From Acidimicrobiales bacterium (GTDB lineage: Bacteria; Actinomycetota; Acidimicrobiia; Acidimicrobiales; Aldehydirespiratoraceae): 64,000 nucleotides of DNA. A model generated the notes under the pieces. The model was not told the origin of the DNA, searched no databases, and worked only from the letters and a program-made list of their open reading frames with translations. The stretch covers positions 1-64,000 of the forward strand of contig JAQWLJ010000073.1 in the NCBI GenBank assembly GCA_029247365.1, given 5' to 3'. The translations under genes were made by a program, and so were the position numbers. Of this stretch, positions 8,378 through 17,747 are shown one piece after another; position 1 is the first letter of the stretch, and the number at the start of each line of letters is the position of its first letter.

Positions 8378-10249
8378 CTACGCCACCCCACCAGGGCGGT
8401 GCAGCGCTCGATACACATTCTCAGCCACCTCGTCGGGCAGCCACGACAGCGCCGTGAGGGTCTCAAGCTCAGCCCGCTTGACTGCGTTGACGCCACCGAG
8501 TTCTTTAGCGAGCCGTTTCTTGCGGGTCGGCCCGAGTCCGGGAATCCCGTCGAGCGCTGACTTGGTCATGCGTTTGTCACGAAGCTGTCGGTGGTAGGTG
8601 ATTGCGAACCGGTGGCTCTCGTCGCGAATGCGTTGAAGCATGAACAGAGCCTCGGACTGACGCGGCAGCTTGATCGATTCGCTCTTCCCCGGCACGAACA
8701 CTTCTTCGAACTGCTTGGCCAGCGAGACCACGGGAATCTCGTTGCGGAGCCCGAGCTCGTCGAGCACCCGCACCGCCGAGCTGAGTTGGCCCTTGCCGCC
8801 GTCGACCACCAGCAGTTGCGGTGGATAGGCGAACTTGCCGTCACTTTCTTCGATCGGTCGCTCTCGGTCAGCTAGGTAGGCGGTGAAGCGCCGCTCGAGG
8901 ACCTCTTCCATGGCGGCGAAGTCGTCGTTGCCATCGACCGTTTTGATCTTGAACCGCCGGTACTCCGACTTTTTCGGGAGACCGTCCTCGACCACCACCA
9001 TCGAGCCGACGTAGTCGGTGCCCTGAATGTGGCTCATGTCGTAACACTCGATGCGCAACGGAGCATTGGGCAGATCGAGATACTCCTGGAGTTCGTTGAG
9101 CGCCCGTGCCCGGCTGTTGTGGTCGGCGCTGCGCTTGAGCCGATGGCGGGTGAAGGTCTCCTCGGCGTTTTGCGTGACCGTTTCGTGGAGCTGGCGCTTG
9201 TCGCCGCGCTGAGGGATACGGATCGTGACCTTGCTCTCGCGCAGCTCCGAGAGCCACGCCTCATACAACTCCTGGTTGGAGGGGAGTTCGGGAACCAACA
9301 CCTCTTTGGGCCAGCCGATCGGGTTGTCGTCAAAATACAGACGCTCCAGCACCCGGCTCACAAGCTCAGGACGGTCGAGTTCCTCGGCCTTATCGACGAC
9401 AAACCCTCGTCGTCCCATGACGCGGCCCTTGCGGACGAAGAACACCTGAACAGCGGCTTCGAGTTCGTCGTCGAACAGACCAATGATGTCGGCGTCTTCA
9501 TTCTTCGGGAAGACCATCTGCTGCTTCTCGATGGCCTTGCGAACCGCGCTGAGCCGATCGCGTAGGTGGGCCGCCAACTCGAACTCGAGGTCCTCGGCCG
9601 CCGTATCCATCTGAGCCTCGAGCGCTTCGACGACCGCATCGGTGTCCCCCTCGAGGAAGCGCAACAACTCGGCCACTCGTTCGTCGTAGGCAGTCTTCTC
9701 GATCTCGCCCACGCACGGGCCCGCACACTTCTCGATGTGGAACAGCAGGCACGGCTTTCCGAGCTTCTCGTGGTGCCTGAACTTGTTGTCCGTGCAGGTC
9801 CGGATCGGAAAGGTCCGCAGCAGCAGATCGAGTGTGTCGCGGATCGCGTAGGCCTGACCGTAGGGGCCGAAGTACCGGTTGCCCTTCTTTCGTTTGCCTC
9901 GCATCACCATCGCCCGCGGCCACTCGTCGAGCATGGTGACAGCCAGGAACGGGTAGGACTTGTCGTCCATGTACCGCACGTTGAAACGCGGCTTGTGCCT
10001 TTGGATTAGCGTGTACTCCAGCATCAGCGCTTCGACCTCGTTGCCGACCTGCATCCACTCGACCGTCTCGGCCGTTTCGACCATCTGGCGGGTCCGGCTG
10101 TGCAGATTGCGCGGGTTCTGAAAGTAGTTCGACAGGCGCGACCGCAGGTTCTTCGCCTTGCCGACGTAGATCACTCGACCGTCGGCATCCTTGAACTGGT
10201 AAGAGCCGGGTGTGTCGGGAATCGTGCCGGCCGGCGGACGCTGGACCAT
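8378..10249 (-). CDS. uvrC: Excinuclease ABC subunit C
   Basis: UvrC makes both incisions in nucleotide excision repair after UvrA/UvrB damage recognition. The 623-residue product has an N-terminal GIY-YIG nuclease (GSYQF...VIYVGKAKNLRSRL), a UVR motif near 200-235, the RNase H-like C-terminal nuclease (RIECYDMSHIQG and VDGGKGQLSSA) and a terminal helix-hairpin-helix (LDGIPGLGPTRKKRL). The family is about 600-680 residues. The start is leaderless-like: TAGTCT at 10256-10261, exactly 6 nt before the ATG, overlapping the end of uvrA. Confidence 0.97.
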   Translation of the reverse strand: MVQRPPAGTIPDTPGSYQFKDADGRVIYVGKAKNLRSRLSNYFQNPRNLHSRTRQMVETAETVEWMQVGNEVEALMLEYTLIQRHKPRFNVRYMDDKSYPFLAVTMLDEWPRAMVMRGKRKKGNRYFGPYGQAYAIRDTLDLLLRTFPIRTCTDNKFRHHEKLGKPCLLFHIEKCAGPCVGEIEKTAYDERVAELLRFLEGDTDAVVEALEAQMDTAAEDLEFELAAHLRDRLSAVRKAIEKQQMVFPKNEDADIIGLFDDELEAAVQVFFVRKGRVMGRRGFVVDKAEELDRPELVSRVLERLYFDDNPIGWPKEVLVPELPSNQELYEAWLSELRESKVTIRIPQRGDKRQLHETVTQNAEETFTRHRLKRSADHNSRARALNELQEYLDLPNAPLRIECYDMSHIQGTDYVGSMVVVEDGLPKKSEYRRFKIKTVDGNDDFAAMEEVLERRFTAYLADRERPIEESDGKFAYPPQLLVVDGGKGQLSSAVRVLDELGLRNEIPVVSLAKQFEEVFVPGKSESIKLPRQSEALFMLQRIRDESHRFAITYHRQLRDKRMTKSALDGIPGLGPTRKKRLAKELGGVNAVKRAELETLTALSWLPDEVAENVYRALHRPGGVA

Positions 10250-10255
10250 GCGCCG

Positions 10256-10261
10256 AGACTA
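10256..10261 (-). promoter_or_regulatory. -10 hexamer TAGTCT of uvrC (leaderless)
   Basis: TAGTCT on the minus strand, 6 nt before the uvrC ATG, with no Shine-Dalgarno between. It overlaps the last codons of uvrA, so uvrC can be transcribed on its own as well as by read-through. Confidence 0.5.
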
Positions 10262-13117
10262 CGGCCCTGCGTCGAGCAGAGGCGCCAGGAACTGCCCCGT
10301 ATAGCTTTCGGAAACCTTGGCGACATCTTCGGGCGTGCCGGTAGCGACAACCCTGCCGCCGCCTGCGCCTCCCTCGGGGCCAAGGTCGATGAGCCAGTCG
10401 GCGGTCTTGATGACATCGAGGTTGTGCTCGATGACCAGGACCGAGTTCCCCTGCTCGACAAGGCGTCCAAGCACACCGAGCAGTTTGCGGATGTCTTCAA
10501 AGTGCAGGCCGGTCGTGGGCTCATCAAGGATGTAGATCGTGTGGCCCGTGCTGCGCTTCGCAAGCTCAGACGCAAGCTTGACGCGCTGCGCCTCGCCACC
10601 CGAGAGCGTGGGCGCTGGTTGCCCGAGGCGAACATAACCGAGGCCGACGTCGACCAGCGTCTGCATGTGCCGTGCGATGGGAGGCTGGTTCGAAAAGAAC
10701 TCCAGTGCCTCCTCGATCGGCATGTTCAGCACCTCGGCGACGTTCTTGCCCTTGAACGTAATCTCAAGGGTGTCGCGGTTGTAACGTTTGCCTTTACATA
10801 CCTCGCATGGGACATAGACGTCGGGCAAGAAGTGCATCTCGATCTTGATCGTGCCATCGCCCTGGCATGCCTCGCAGCGGCCACCCTTCACGTTGAAGCT
10901 GAACCGACCTGGCTGATAGCCGCGAATATTGGCTTCGTTCGTGGTTGCGAAGAGCTTACGGATGTGATCGAAGACCCCGGTGTAGGTGGCGGGGTTCGAG
11001 CGAGGGGTCCGGCCGATCGGCGACTGGTCGATGCCGATCACCTTGTCGAGGTTCTCGATGCCGTTGATGCGGGTGTGCAGCCCGGGTGGGACCTTCGACG
11101 TGTAGATCTTCTGCATCAAGGCGCGGTGAAGGATCTCGTTCACCAGCGTCGATTTACCCGAGCCTGAAACGCCGGTGACGCAGACGAACTTTCCGAGCGG
11201 AAATTCGACGCTGACGTCTTTGAGGTTGTTTTCCTTGGCCCCGACAACTTCAACCTTTGTGCCATCGCCGATCCGCCTCACTGCTGGAATCGGGATGGAA
11301 CGCTTGCCAGACAGGTATTGACCGGTGATGGAGTCCTTGTTTTTGAGCAGCTGCTTGTAGGTACCCGAGTGGACAATGTTGCCACCGTGCTCACCGGCGC
11401 CGGGGCCAATGTCGACAACATGGTCGGCAACTTTCATCGTGTCTTCGTCGTGTTCAACGACGAGCACGGTGTTCCCAAGGTCCCGCATTCGCACAAGGGT
11501 TTCGATAAGCCGCTGGTTGTCTCGTTGATGCAGGCCGATCGATGGCTCGTCGAGGACGTACAACACGCCGACGAGCCCGGACCCGACTTGAGAGGCGAGG
11601 CGGATGCGCTGCGCCTCGCCACCGGCCAGCGTTGCGGCATTGCGCGACATCGACAGGTAGTCGAGTCCGACGTCGAGCAGGAACCCAAGTCGAGAGTTGA
11701 TCTCCTTCAGGACCTGCTCGGCGATGATCGTGTCACGCTCACTGAGTTGCAGTTCGCCGAGTGTCTTCGCCGCGTCGGCGATCGACATCGAACAAAGATC
11801 ATGGATCGTGCGCCCGTCGATCGTGACCGCAAGCGACAGGGGGTTGAGTCGGGCGCCATCACAGGTGTGGCACGACACCTGGCGCATGTAGCCCTCGATC
11901 TGCTCACGAGTGGCGTCGGACTCGGCCTCTTGATGCCGGCGCATCAGGTACGGAACGACACCCTCATATTTGGCCTGGTAGGTCCTCGTGCGGCCGTAGC
12001 GGTTCTTGTAGCGGACCTGGATGCGGCCCTTCACACCCTTGCCCTGTAGCAGAAGGGCCTGATGCTTCTTAGAAAGCTTTTCCCACGCCTTGTCCTGCTC
12101 GATGCCGTACTCCTCGCAGATCGACTCCACGAGGCGAGAGAAGTAGCGACTCCGACCGCCAGCCCAGGGCGTGATCGCTCCACCGGCGATGGTCTGCTCC
12201 TCGTCAGGGATCACAAGACGCGGGTCGACCTCGAAGACGGTGCCCAGGCCATCGCAAGCTGTACACGCGCCATACGGCGAGTTGAACGAGAAGTTGCGGG
12301 GAGCGAGCTCGTCGAACGACTTGCCATCGGAAGGCCGCGACAGATGCTGGCTGAAAATAATTGTCTCAGGCGTCCCGCCGTCACCGTCGGACCGGGGGAC
12401 GATCTGAAGTTCAGCAAGGCCGCCGGTCAGGCTGAGGGCAGTCTCGATCGAATCGGTAAGGCGGCGCTCGATGCCCTCACGCAAAACGAGGCGATCGACT
12501 ACTACCGAAATGTCGTGGGTCTCGTACCGCTCGAGGTCGACGTCGATTTCTTCATTGAGATCGACCAGCACATCATCGACGATCGCCCGGACGAAGCCCT
12601 GCGATGCGAGGTCAGCGAGCAGGGTGTCATAGGTGCCCTTCCGGCCCTTGACCACCGGGGCGAGAATCTGGAATCGAAGCCCCTCTTCCATCACGAGGAT
12701 CTTGTCGACGATCTGCTGTGGCGTCTGACGCACGAGCTCTTCACCGGTCTCCGGATCGTGCGGCACGCCAATACGCGCGAACAGCAGGCGCAGATAGTCG
12801 TAGACCTCGGTGACAGTGCCGACCGTCGAGCGCGGGTTGCGGCTTGCGGACTTTTGATCGATCGAGATCGCCGGCGACAACCCCTCGATGAAGTCGACGT
12901 CGGGCTTGTCCATCTGCCCAAGGAACTGCCGAGCATACGCGCTCAGCGACTCGACGTATCGCCGCTGGCCCTCGGCGTAAATCGTGTCGAACGCAAGGCT
13001 TGACTTTCCCGACCCCGACAGGCCGGTAAACACAATCAGCTTGTCGCGAGGTAGGTCGAGGTCAACCTCTTGCAGGTTGTGCTCACGGGCACCCTGGATG
13101 ACGAGACGATCGGCCAC
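10259..13117 (-). CDS. uvrA: Excinuclease ABC subunit A
   Basis: UvrA is the ATP-dependent damage sensor of nucleotide excision repair. The 952-residue product has two ABC ATPase halves: Walker [11 protein letters not shown] near the N-terminus and [10 protein letters not shown] near residue 640. Its zinc-finger cysteine pairs include [25 protein letters not shown] and CEVCKGKR, and it has two ABC signatures ([12 protein letters not shown] and [12 protein letters not shown]). The start is GTG at 13117: a TAGAAT -10 lies 6 nt upstream and there is no ribosome site, so the mRNA is probably leaderless. A perfect LexA box lies 28 nt upstream, so SOS induction is expected. Confidence 0.98.
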   Translation of the reverse strand: MADRLVIQGAREHNLQEVDLDLPRDKLIVFTGLSGSGKSSLAFDTIYAEGQRRYVESLSAYARQFLGQMDKPDVDFIEGLSPAISIDQKSASRNPRSTVGTVTEVYDYLRLLFARIGVPHDPETGEELVRQTPQQIVDKILVMEEGLRFQILAPVVKGRKGTYDTLLADLASQGFVRAIVDDVLVDLNEEIDVDLERYETHDISVVVDRLVLREGIERRLTDSIETALSLTGGLAELQIVPRSDGDGGTPETIIFSQHLSRPSDGKSFDELAPRNFSFNSPYGACTACDGLGTVFEVDPRLVIPDEEQTIAGGAITPWAGGRSRYFSRLVESICEEYGIEQDKAWEKLSKKHQALLLQGKGVKGRIQVRYKNRYGRTRTYQAKYEGVVPYLMRRHQEAESDATREQIEGYMRQVSCHTCDGARLNPLSLAVTIDGRTIHDLCSMSIADAAKTLGELQLSERDTIIAEQVLKEINSRLGFLLDVGLDYLSMSRNAATLAGGEAQRIRLASQVGSGLVGVLYVLDEPSIGLHQRDNQRLIETLVRMRDLGNTVLVVEHDEDTMKVADHVVDIGPGAGEHGGNIVHSGTYKQLLKNKDSITGQYLSGKRSIPIPAVRRIGDGTKVEVVGAKENNLKDVSVEFPLGKFVCVTGVSGSGKSTLVNEILHRALMQKIYTSKVPPGLHTRINGIENLDKVIGIDQSPIGRTPRSNPATYTGVFDHIRKLFATTNEANIRGYQPGRFSFNVKGGRCEACQGDGTIKIEMHFLPDVYVPCEVCKGKRYNRDTLEITFKGKNVAEVLNMPIEEALEFFSNQPPIARHMQTLVDVGLGYVRLGQPAPTLSGGEAQRVKLASELAKRSTGHTIYILDEPTTGLHFEDIRKLLGVLGRLVEQGNSVLVIEHNLDVIKTADWLIDLGPEGGAGGGRVVATGTPEDVAKVSESYTGQFLAPLLDAGP

Positions 13118-13123
13118 GGCGGC

Positions 13124-13129
13124 ATTCTA
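13124..13129 (-). promoter_or_regulatory. -10 hexamer TAGAAT of uvrA (leaderless)
   Basis: TAGAAT on the minus strand, 6 nt before the GTG start of uvrA. The LexA box lies about 15 nt further upstream, where the -35 region would be, a position suited to repression. Confidence 0.6.
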
Positions 13130-13144
13130 GCGGCCATCCCATCG

Positions 13145-13160
13145 CCGAACACGTGTTCGG
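13145..13160. promoter_or_regulatory. LexA (SOS) box upstream of uvrA
   Basis: A perfect 16-bp palindrome with core CGAACACGTGTTCG, matching the Gram-positive/actinobacterial SOS box CGAAC-N4-GTTCG. It lies over the expected -35 region of the uvrA promoter. Known biology: LexA represses uvrA until DNA damage activates RecA. No equivalent box precedes uvrB or uvrC in this window. Confidence 0.88.
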
Positions 13161-13161
13161 A

Positions 13162-13181
13162 CTGTCCACAGTTTTTCCACA
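13162..13181 (+). promoter_or_regulatory. Two DnaA-box-like motifs upstream of uvrA
   Basis: CTGTCCACA (13162-13170) and TTTTCCACA (13173-13181) are tandem matches to the DnaA box consensus (TTGTCCACA in high-GC actinobacteria), 2 nt apart in the same orientation and right next to the LexA box. They could bind DnaA at the uvrA promoter or be chance. The rest of 13182-13373 shows no gene and only weak GC-rich hairpins. Confidence 0.4.
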
Positions 13182-13373
13182 GATTCGCGGCCACGACGAT
13201 GGGACGCGCCGCGTCCTCTCCTCCACCCAACACGCAACCATTGTAGGATCTGGGTGGCTCCCAGGCAGCTCGGCCAGAGCCTTGCGATCGCCTCAAGCAA
13301 CACCATTCGGTGGCCGGGCGCGCCTGACGCGCCGCTACGAACGCAGGGGGGACCGCTGACCCCCAAGCGCCAA

Positions 13374-15419
13374 TCAGCTGATCTCGCGCAACTCCCGCTT
13401 GAGATCCTTGATCTCGTCGCGCAATCTTGCGGCGTATTCAAAGCGAAGATCGACCGCCGCGTCGCGCATCTCTTGTTCGAGGTTGCGAATGAGGCGCTCG
13501 AGTTCGTCTTCGGGCAGGTCACCAAGATCCTCGGTAGCCCTCCGGCGATTACGAATGTCGGAAAGCTTCTCAGGCACTGGCGCTCGGTCTTCGGCCGGAC
13601 GGATCATTGACAAGATGTCGGTGATCTCCTTGCGAATCGACTCGGGGCTGATGCCGTGCTCCTCGTTGTAGGCCTGCTGCAGGCCCCGACGTCGCATGGT
13701 CTCGCTGATCGCTCGCTGCATGGAGTTGGTCATTTGGTCGGCGTACATCACGACCTCGCCGGCCACATTTCGGGCCGCGCGGCCAATCATCTGGATGAGT
13801 GACGTCTCGCTGCGAAGGAACCCCTCTTTGTCAGCATCAAGAATCGCGACAAGTGACACCTCGGGAAGATCGAGACCCTCACGAAGCAGGTTTATACCGA
13901 CGAGCACGTCGAACTCGCCAAGTCGAAGATCGCGCAAGATCTCGATGCGCTGGATGGTGTCAACCTCGCTGTGGAGGTAGCGCACGCGAATGCCGAGCTC
14001 GAGCAGGTACTCGGTGAGGTCCTCAGCCATCTTCTTGGTAAGCGTGGTGACCAGGATGCGTTCGCTCTTTTCGACCCGGTCCTTAATCAGCTCGTGCAGG
14101 TCGTCGATCTGGCCCTTCGTTGGCTTGACAATGACTTCAGGGTCGATCAAGCCGGTCGGGCGAACGATCTGCTCTACGACCTGCGACGACACCTGGAGCT
14201 CGTAATCGCTCGGGGTGGCCGACAAGAACACAACCTGGTTCAGCCGCTCCATAACTTCTTCGAAGCGCAGCGGCCGGTTGTCCGCCGCTGACGGCAACCG
14301 GAACCCATGGTCGATCAGTGTCGCCTTACGAGACCGGTCACCCTCGTACTGACCGTGCAACTGGGGCACGGCGACATGGCTCTCGTCAATCACCATCAGA
14401 AAGTCTTCGGGAAAGTAATCGAGCAGCGTGTACGGCGGTTCGCCGGGGCCCCGGCCATCGATCGGCCCCGAATAGTTTTCGATGCCGTTGCAATACCCGA
14501 CCTCCTGCATCATCTCGAGGTCGTATTCGGTGCGCATACGAAGCCGCTGAGCTTCGAGCAACTTTCCTTCCTCCTCGAACGTCTTGAGGCGCTCCTGCAA
14601 CTCGACCTGGATCCGTTCGATGGCCGCTTGCATGCGTTGTTCGGATGTGGCGTAGTGCGTCGCTGGGAAGATCACGAGCTCGTCGAGCTGTTCGATGCGC
14701 TCACCGGTCAACGGGTCGACGACGGTGATCTGCTCAACATCATCGCCAAAGAGCTCGATGCGCACCGCCGTCTCGTCGTAGGCGGGATGAACTTCGATCG
14801 TGTCGCCGCGCACACGAAAGTTGCCTCGAACCAGATTCATGTCGTTGCGTTCGTATTGAAGCTCAACCAGTCGCTTCAGGATCGAACGCTGGTCATGCTC
14901 TTCACCGACTCGTAGGACCAGCAGCTGTGTCTCGTACTCTTCGGGTGACCCGAGGCCGTAGATCGCCGACACCGACGCCACCACAATCGTGTCGCGCCGG
15001 GTGAGAAGCGACGAAGTCGCCGAGTGGCGAAGCCGGTCGATCTCGTCGTTCACCGACGAGTCCTTCTCGATATAGGTATCACTCGACGGCATGTACGCCT
15101 CAGGCTGGTAGTAGTCGTAGTACGACACGAAGTACTCAACCTGGTTGTCGGGGAAGAACTCCTTCAGCTCATTGGCCAACTGGGCGGCGAGCGACTTGTT
15201 GGGGGCAAGCACCAGCGTCGGGCGCTGCACCTGTTCAATCGTCCACGCAATCGTGGCGCTCTTGCCCGAACCGGTGATACCGAGCAATGTCTGGAAACGA
15301 TTGCCCCGCTCGATCCCCTCCGACAGGGCTGCGATTGCCTTCGGCTGATCACCGGCGGGCTCGAAGTCGGAACGCACCCGAAGGGCAGTCTTCTTCGAAG
15401 GAACCGAGACGGGAGCCAT
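13374..15419 (-). CDS. uvrB: Excinuclease ABC subunit B
   Basis: UvrB is the helicase-like damage verifier that UvrA loads and that recruits UvrC. The 681-residue product shows Walker A ([10 protein letters not shown]), the beta-hairpin region around [10 protein letters not shown], the DESH box, helicase motifs near [14 protein letters not shown] and QMIGRAARN, and a C-terminal UVR motif ([23 protein letters not shown], about 645-667) that binds UvrC. The length is typical. TAGGTT lies 6 nt before the ATG, so a leaderless start is likely. No LexA box is seen upstream. Confidence 0.98.
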   Translation of the reverse strand: MAPVSVPSKKTALRVRSDFEPAGDQPKAIAALSEGIERGNRFQTLLGITGSGKSATIAWTIEQVQRPTLVLAPNKSLAAQLANELKEFFPDNQVEYFVSYYDYYQPEAYMPSSDTYIEKDSSVNDEIDRLRHSATSSLLTRRDTIVVASVSAIYGLGSPEEYETQLLVLRVGEEHDQRSILKRLVELQYERNDMNLVRGNFRVRGDTIEVHPAYDETAVRIELFGDDVEQITVVDPLTGERIEQLDELVIFPATHYATSEQRMQAAIERIQVELQERLKTFEEEGKLLEAQRLRMRTEYDLEMMQEVGYCNGIENYSGPIDGRGPGEPPYTLLDYFPEDFLMVIDESHVAVPQLHGQYEGDRSRKATLIDHGFRLPSAADNRPLRFEEVMERLNQVVFLSATPSDYELQVSSQVVEQIVRPTGLIDPEVIVKPTKGQIDDLHELIKDRVEKSERILVTTLTKKMAEDLTEYLLELGIRVRYLHSEVDTIQRIEILRDLRLGEFDVLVGINLLREGLDLPEVSLVAILDADKEGFLRSETSLIQMIGRAARNVAGEVVMYADQMTNSMQRAISETMRRRGLQQAYNEEHGISPESIRKEITDILSMIRPAEDRAPVPEKLSDIRNRRRATEDLGDLPEDELERLIRNLEQEMRDAAVDLRFEYAARLRDEIKDLKRELREIS

Positions 15420-15425
15420 CTCGTC

Positions 15426-15431
15426 AACCTA
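15426..15431 (-). promoter_or_regulatory. -10 hexamer TAGGTT of uvrB (leaderless)
   Basis: TAGGTT on the minus strand, 6 nt before the uvrB ATG, with GACGAG between and no ribosome-binding site. Confidence 0.5.
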
Positions 15432-15478
15432 CTCAACACCTGCGACGGACCTAAGCCCGGGCCGACGGCAACCGATGA

Positions 15479-16126
15479 TCAGGAGTCGTGGCCCGAATCG
15501 CTTGATGCTGCGCGTGGCAAGGCGAGCGCCCACGCCCAAGCCTCATTGACCTGGGGAGCCAGCTCATCAATCGAACCCGAGTTATCGATGACCACATCTG
15601 CCACTGCCAGCCGCTGCTCCCGAGTCGCCTGATTGGCGATCCGGGCCCGAGCATCGTCCTCACCAAACCCTCGGAACGCAACCAGGCGTTCGACGGCGAG
15701 ATCCGAGTTGACGTCGACCACAATGATTCCGGCAAGGTTCGCGTAGCGGTCCTTCTCAGACGAACCGTCTGCTCGGACCAGCAACGGGATATCGAGCACG
15801 ACGATCGCGTCGGCACCTTCGACCGCCTTGCGTTGCGCCTTCATCTCCTCTGCAACCGCCGGGTGCACGATGCCGTTGAGCGCCGTGAGCTCATCTTCGT
15901 CGCTGAACACGATCGCCGCTACCAGCTTGCGATCGAGCGTGCCATCTTCAGTGACGATTTGGTCGCCCCAACGTTCCACCATTGCCGCGAACACCGAACC
16001 GCCCGGGGCCTGCAGATCACGGACGATACGGTCAGCGTCAAGCAGCACTGCGCCGCGTTCGACAAGCATGTCGGCGACGGTCGACTTTCCGGAGCCGATC
16101 CCCCCAGTCAATCCGATCTCGATCAC
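15479..16126 (-). CDS. coaE: Dephospho-CoA kinase
   Basis: Phosphorylates the 3'-OH of dephospho-CoA in the last step of CoA synthesis. The 215-residue product opens with the P-loop GGIGSGKST, has the LDADRIVRDL motif that binds the substrate, the HP(A)V segment in the CoA domain, and VLDIPLL and RLVAFRGF in the lid/LID region. Translation starts at a GTG 6 nt after a TAGTCT hexamer, again leaderless-like. The uvrB-coaE-rpsA order is common in Actinobacteria, where CoaE is sometimes fused to other domains; here it is not. Confidence 0.95.
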   Translation of the reverse strand: MIEIGLTGGIGSGKSTVADMLVERGAVLLDADRIVRDLQAPGGSVFAAMVERWGDQIVTEDGTLDRKLVAAIVFSDEDELTALNGIVHPAVAEEMKAQRKAVEGADAIVVLDIPLLVRADGSSEKDRYANLAGIIVVDVNSDLAVERLVAFRGFGEDDARARIANQATREQRLAVADVVIDNSGSIDELAPQVNEAWAWALALPRAASSDSGHDS

Positions 16127-16132
16127 GGCGGC

Positions 16133-16138
16133 AGACTA
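16133..16138 (-). promoter_or_regulatory. -10 hexamer TAGTCT of coaE (leaderless)
   Basis: TAGTCT on the minus strand, 6 nt (GCCGCC) before the GTG of coaE; no Shine-Dalgarno. Confidence 0.5.
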
Positions 16139-16164
16139 GCCGCCGACACCGGAATGCCTGCCCG

Positions 16165-16208
16165 AAAACGGCGAATGGCGATCCCTGGGTCTCCCCAGAG
16201 ATCGCCAT
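16165..16208 (-). terminator. Terminator downstream of rpsA
   Basis: ATGGCGATC (16175-16183) pairs exactly with GATCGCCAT (16200-16208), with a second inner stem CTGGG/CCCAG. On the minus strand a TTTT run follows within 7 nt (16165-16168). It lies between the rpsA stop and the coaE promoter, so it is a likely intrinsic terminator for rpsA. Confidence 0.65.
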
Positions 16209-16260
16209 ATCTGCGCTCTCTTCGGTGATTTGGCCGCCCTGAGTCGGACGACCTACCGAG

Positions 16261-17658
16261 TCACTCGGTCTCTTTGGAAACTTCGGGCTCTTCCGAGACT
16301 TCGGGCTCTTCGGAAACTTCGACCTCTTCCTCGACATACTCGTATTCGTATTCGACGCCCTCTTCCCCTCCGGGCGTCTCTTCGCCTTCGGCAGGCTCGC
16401 CCTGCTCGGAGTAGTACTCCTCCCAGGCCGCCTGACCTTCGGAGGCCTCGTCGCCACCGATGTAGTTACCATCAGAATCGTAGGCGTGCTCGCCGAAGTG
16501 CTCCTGGTACTCAGCTGCGACCTCACCACCCTCGGCGGCCTGCTTGATCGACAAGCTGATCCGGCGACGCTGCAAATCGAGATCGATAATTTTGACCCAA
16601 AGCTCTTCACCCGGGGTGACCACTTGCTCGGGGAGATCGACGTGGTGGGCCGACATTTCGGAGATATGGACCAGACCTTCAATGCCGTCGCCAACCTGAA
16701 CGAACGAACCGAAGGGGACAAGCTTGGTGACCCGGCCGTAGACGAGTTCACCGACGCGGTGGCCCGAAGCGAACTCCTGCCAAGGATCCTGCTGTGTTGC
16801 CTTCAGCGAGAGGCTGATGCGCTCGCGGTCGAGATCGACCTCGAGCACCTCGACGTCGACCTCATCGCCGACGGTGACGACCGACGACGGGTGGTCCACG
16901 TGCTTCCAGCTGAGCTCGGAAACATGGATGAGACCGTCCATACCACCGAGGTCCACGAACGCACCGAAGTTCACGACGCTCGACACGACACCCTTACGGC
17001 GCTCTCCGGGCTTGAGGTTGTCGAGGAACGCACCGCGCTGTTCCTTCTGGGTCTCTTCGAGCCAACTGCGACGGCTCAGCACCACATTGTTGCGGTTCTT
17101 GTCGAGCTCGATGATCTTCGCCTCGATCTCGTTACCGATATAGGGCTGGAGGTCTCGAACACGGCGCAGCTCGACCAGCGAGGCCGGGAGGAAGCCGCGC
17201 AGGCCAATGTCGACGATGAGCCCGCCCTTAACGACCTCAATGACCTGGCCTTTGACGATGCCGTCAGCTTCCTTGAGTTCTTCGATTTTGCCCCAGGCAC
17301 GTTCGTACTGGGCGCGCTTTTTCGACAGAACGAGACGGCCTTCCTTGTCTTCCTTGGTGATGACAAGCGCTTCGATCTTCTCGCCCATCGAGACGACCTC
17401 GGACGGGTCGACGTCGTTACGGATGCTCAGCTCGCGAGACGGGATAACGCCCTCGCTCTTGTAGCCGATGTCGAGGAGAACCTCGTCCTGATCAACTCGG
17501 ACGACGGTGCCCTCAATGAGCTGGCCGTCCTCGACGACGACCATGGTGGAGGTGTAGGCGTCTTCGATGTCGACACCACCGAGGTCGGCGTCGATGATTT
17601 GGCGGGGGGTGTAGTTGCCGTCGGAATCAAAGGTTCCGAATTCAGGCGTATCAGTCAT
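16261..17658 (-). CDS. rpsA: 30S ribosomal protein S1
   Basis: S1 binds mRNA on the small ribosomal subunit. The 465-residue product has four S1 RNA-binding repeats (roughly 38-110, 130-200, 217-287, 304-372), each with the G-x-V pattern and a GLIHVSE-type strand, as usual for Actinobacteria. A highly acidic tail (about 385-465) follows, rich in Glu/Tyr and ending in repeats of SEEPEV. The promoter is unclear: no Shine-Dalgarno is obvious before the ATG and the only AT-rich element is GATACC about 40 nt upstream. In a genome with many leaderless genes, S1 may matter less for initiation than in E. coli. Confidence 0.95.
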   Translation of the reverse strand: MTDTPEFGTFDSDGNYTPRQIIDADLGGVDIEDAYTSTMVVVEDGQLIEGTVVRVDQDEVLLDIGYKSEGVIPSRELSIRNDVDPSEVVSMGEKIEALVITKEDKEGRLVLSKKRAQYERAWGKIEELKEADGIVKGQVIEVVKGGLIVDIGLRGFLPASLVELRRVRDLQPYIGNEIEAKIIELDKNRNNVVLSRRSWLEETQKEQRGAFLDNLKPGERRKGVVSSVVNFGAFVDLGGMDGLIHVSELSWKHVDHPSSVVTVGDEVDVEVLEVDLDRERISLSLKATQQDPWQEFASGHRVGELVYGRVTKLVPFGSFVQVGDGIEGLVHISEMSAHHVDLPEQVVTPGEELWVKIIDLDLQRRRISLSIKQAAEGGEVAAEYQEHFGEHAYDSDGNYIGGDEASEGQAAWEEYYSEQGEPAEGEETPGGEEGVEYEYEYVEEEVEVSEEPEVSEEPEVSKETE

Positions 17659-17747
17659 GGGATTTTTCTCGGCGAATCGAGGTACCTGAGCGGTATCGGA
17701 CCGCGCAGGTCTGTCCAGGCGGACAGCCCATGGAGGCTATCCGGCCA

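Noticed and set aside
6528-8597. 689-residue plus-strand frame
   Set aside because: It is the mirror of the methyltransferase and beta-propeller genes; Arg/His/Asp-rich composition typical of a shadow in high-GC DNA.
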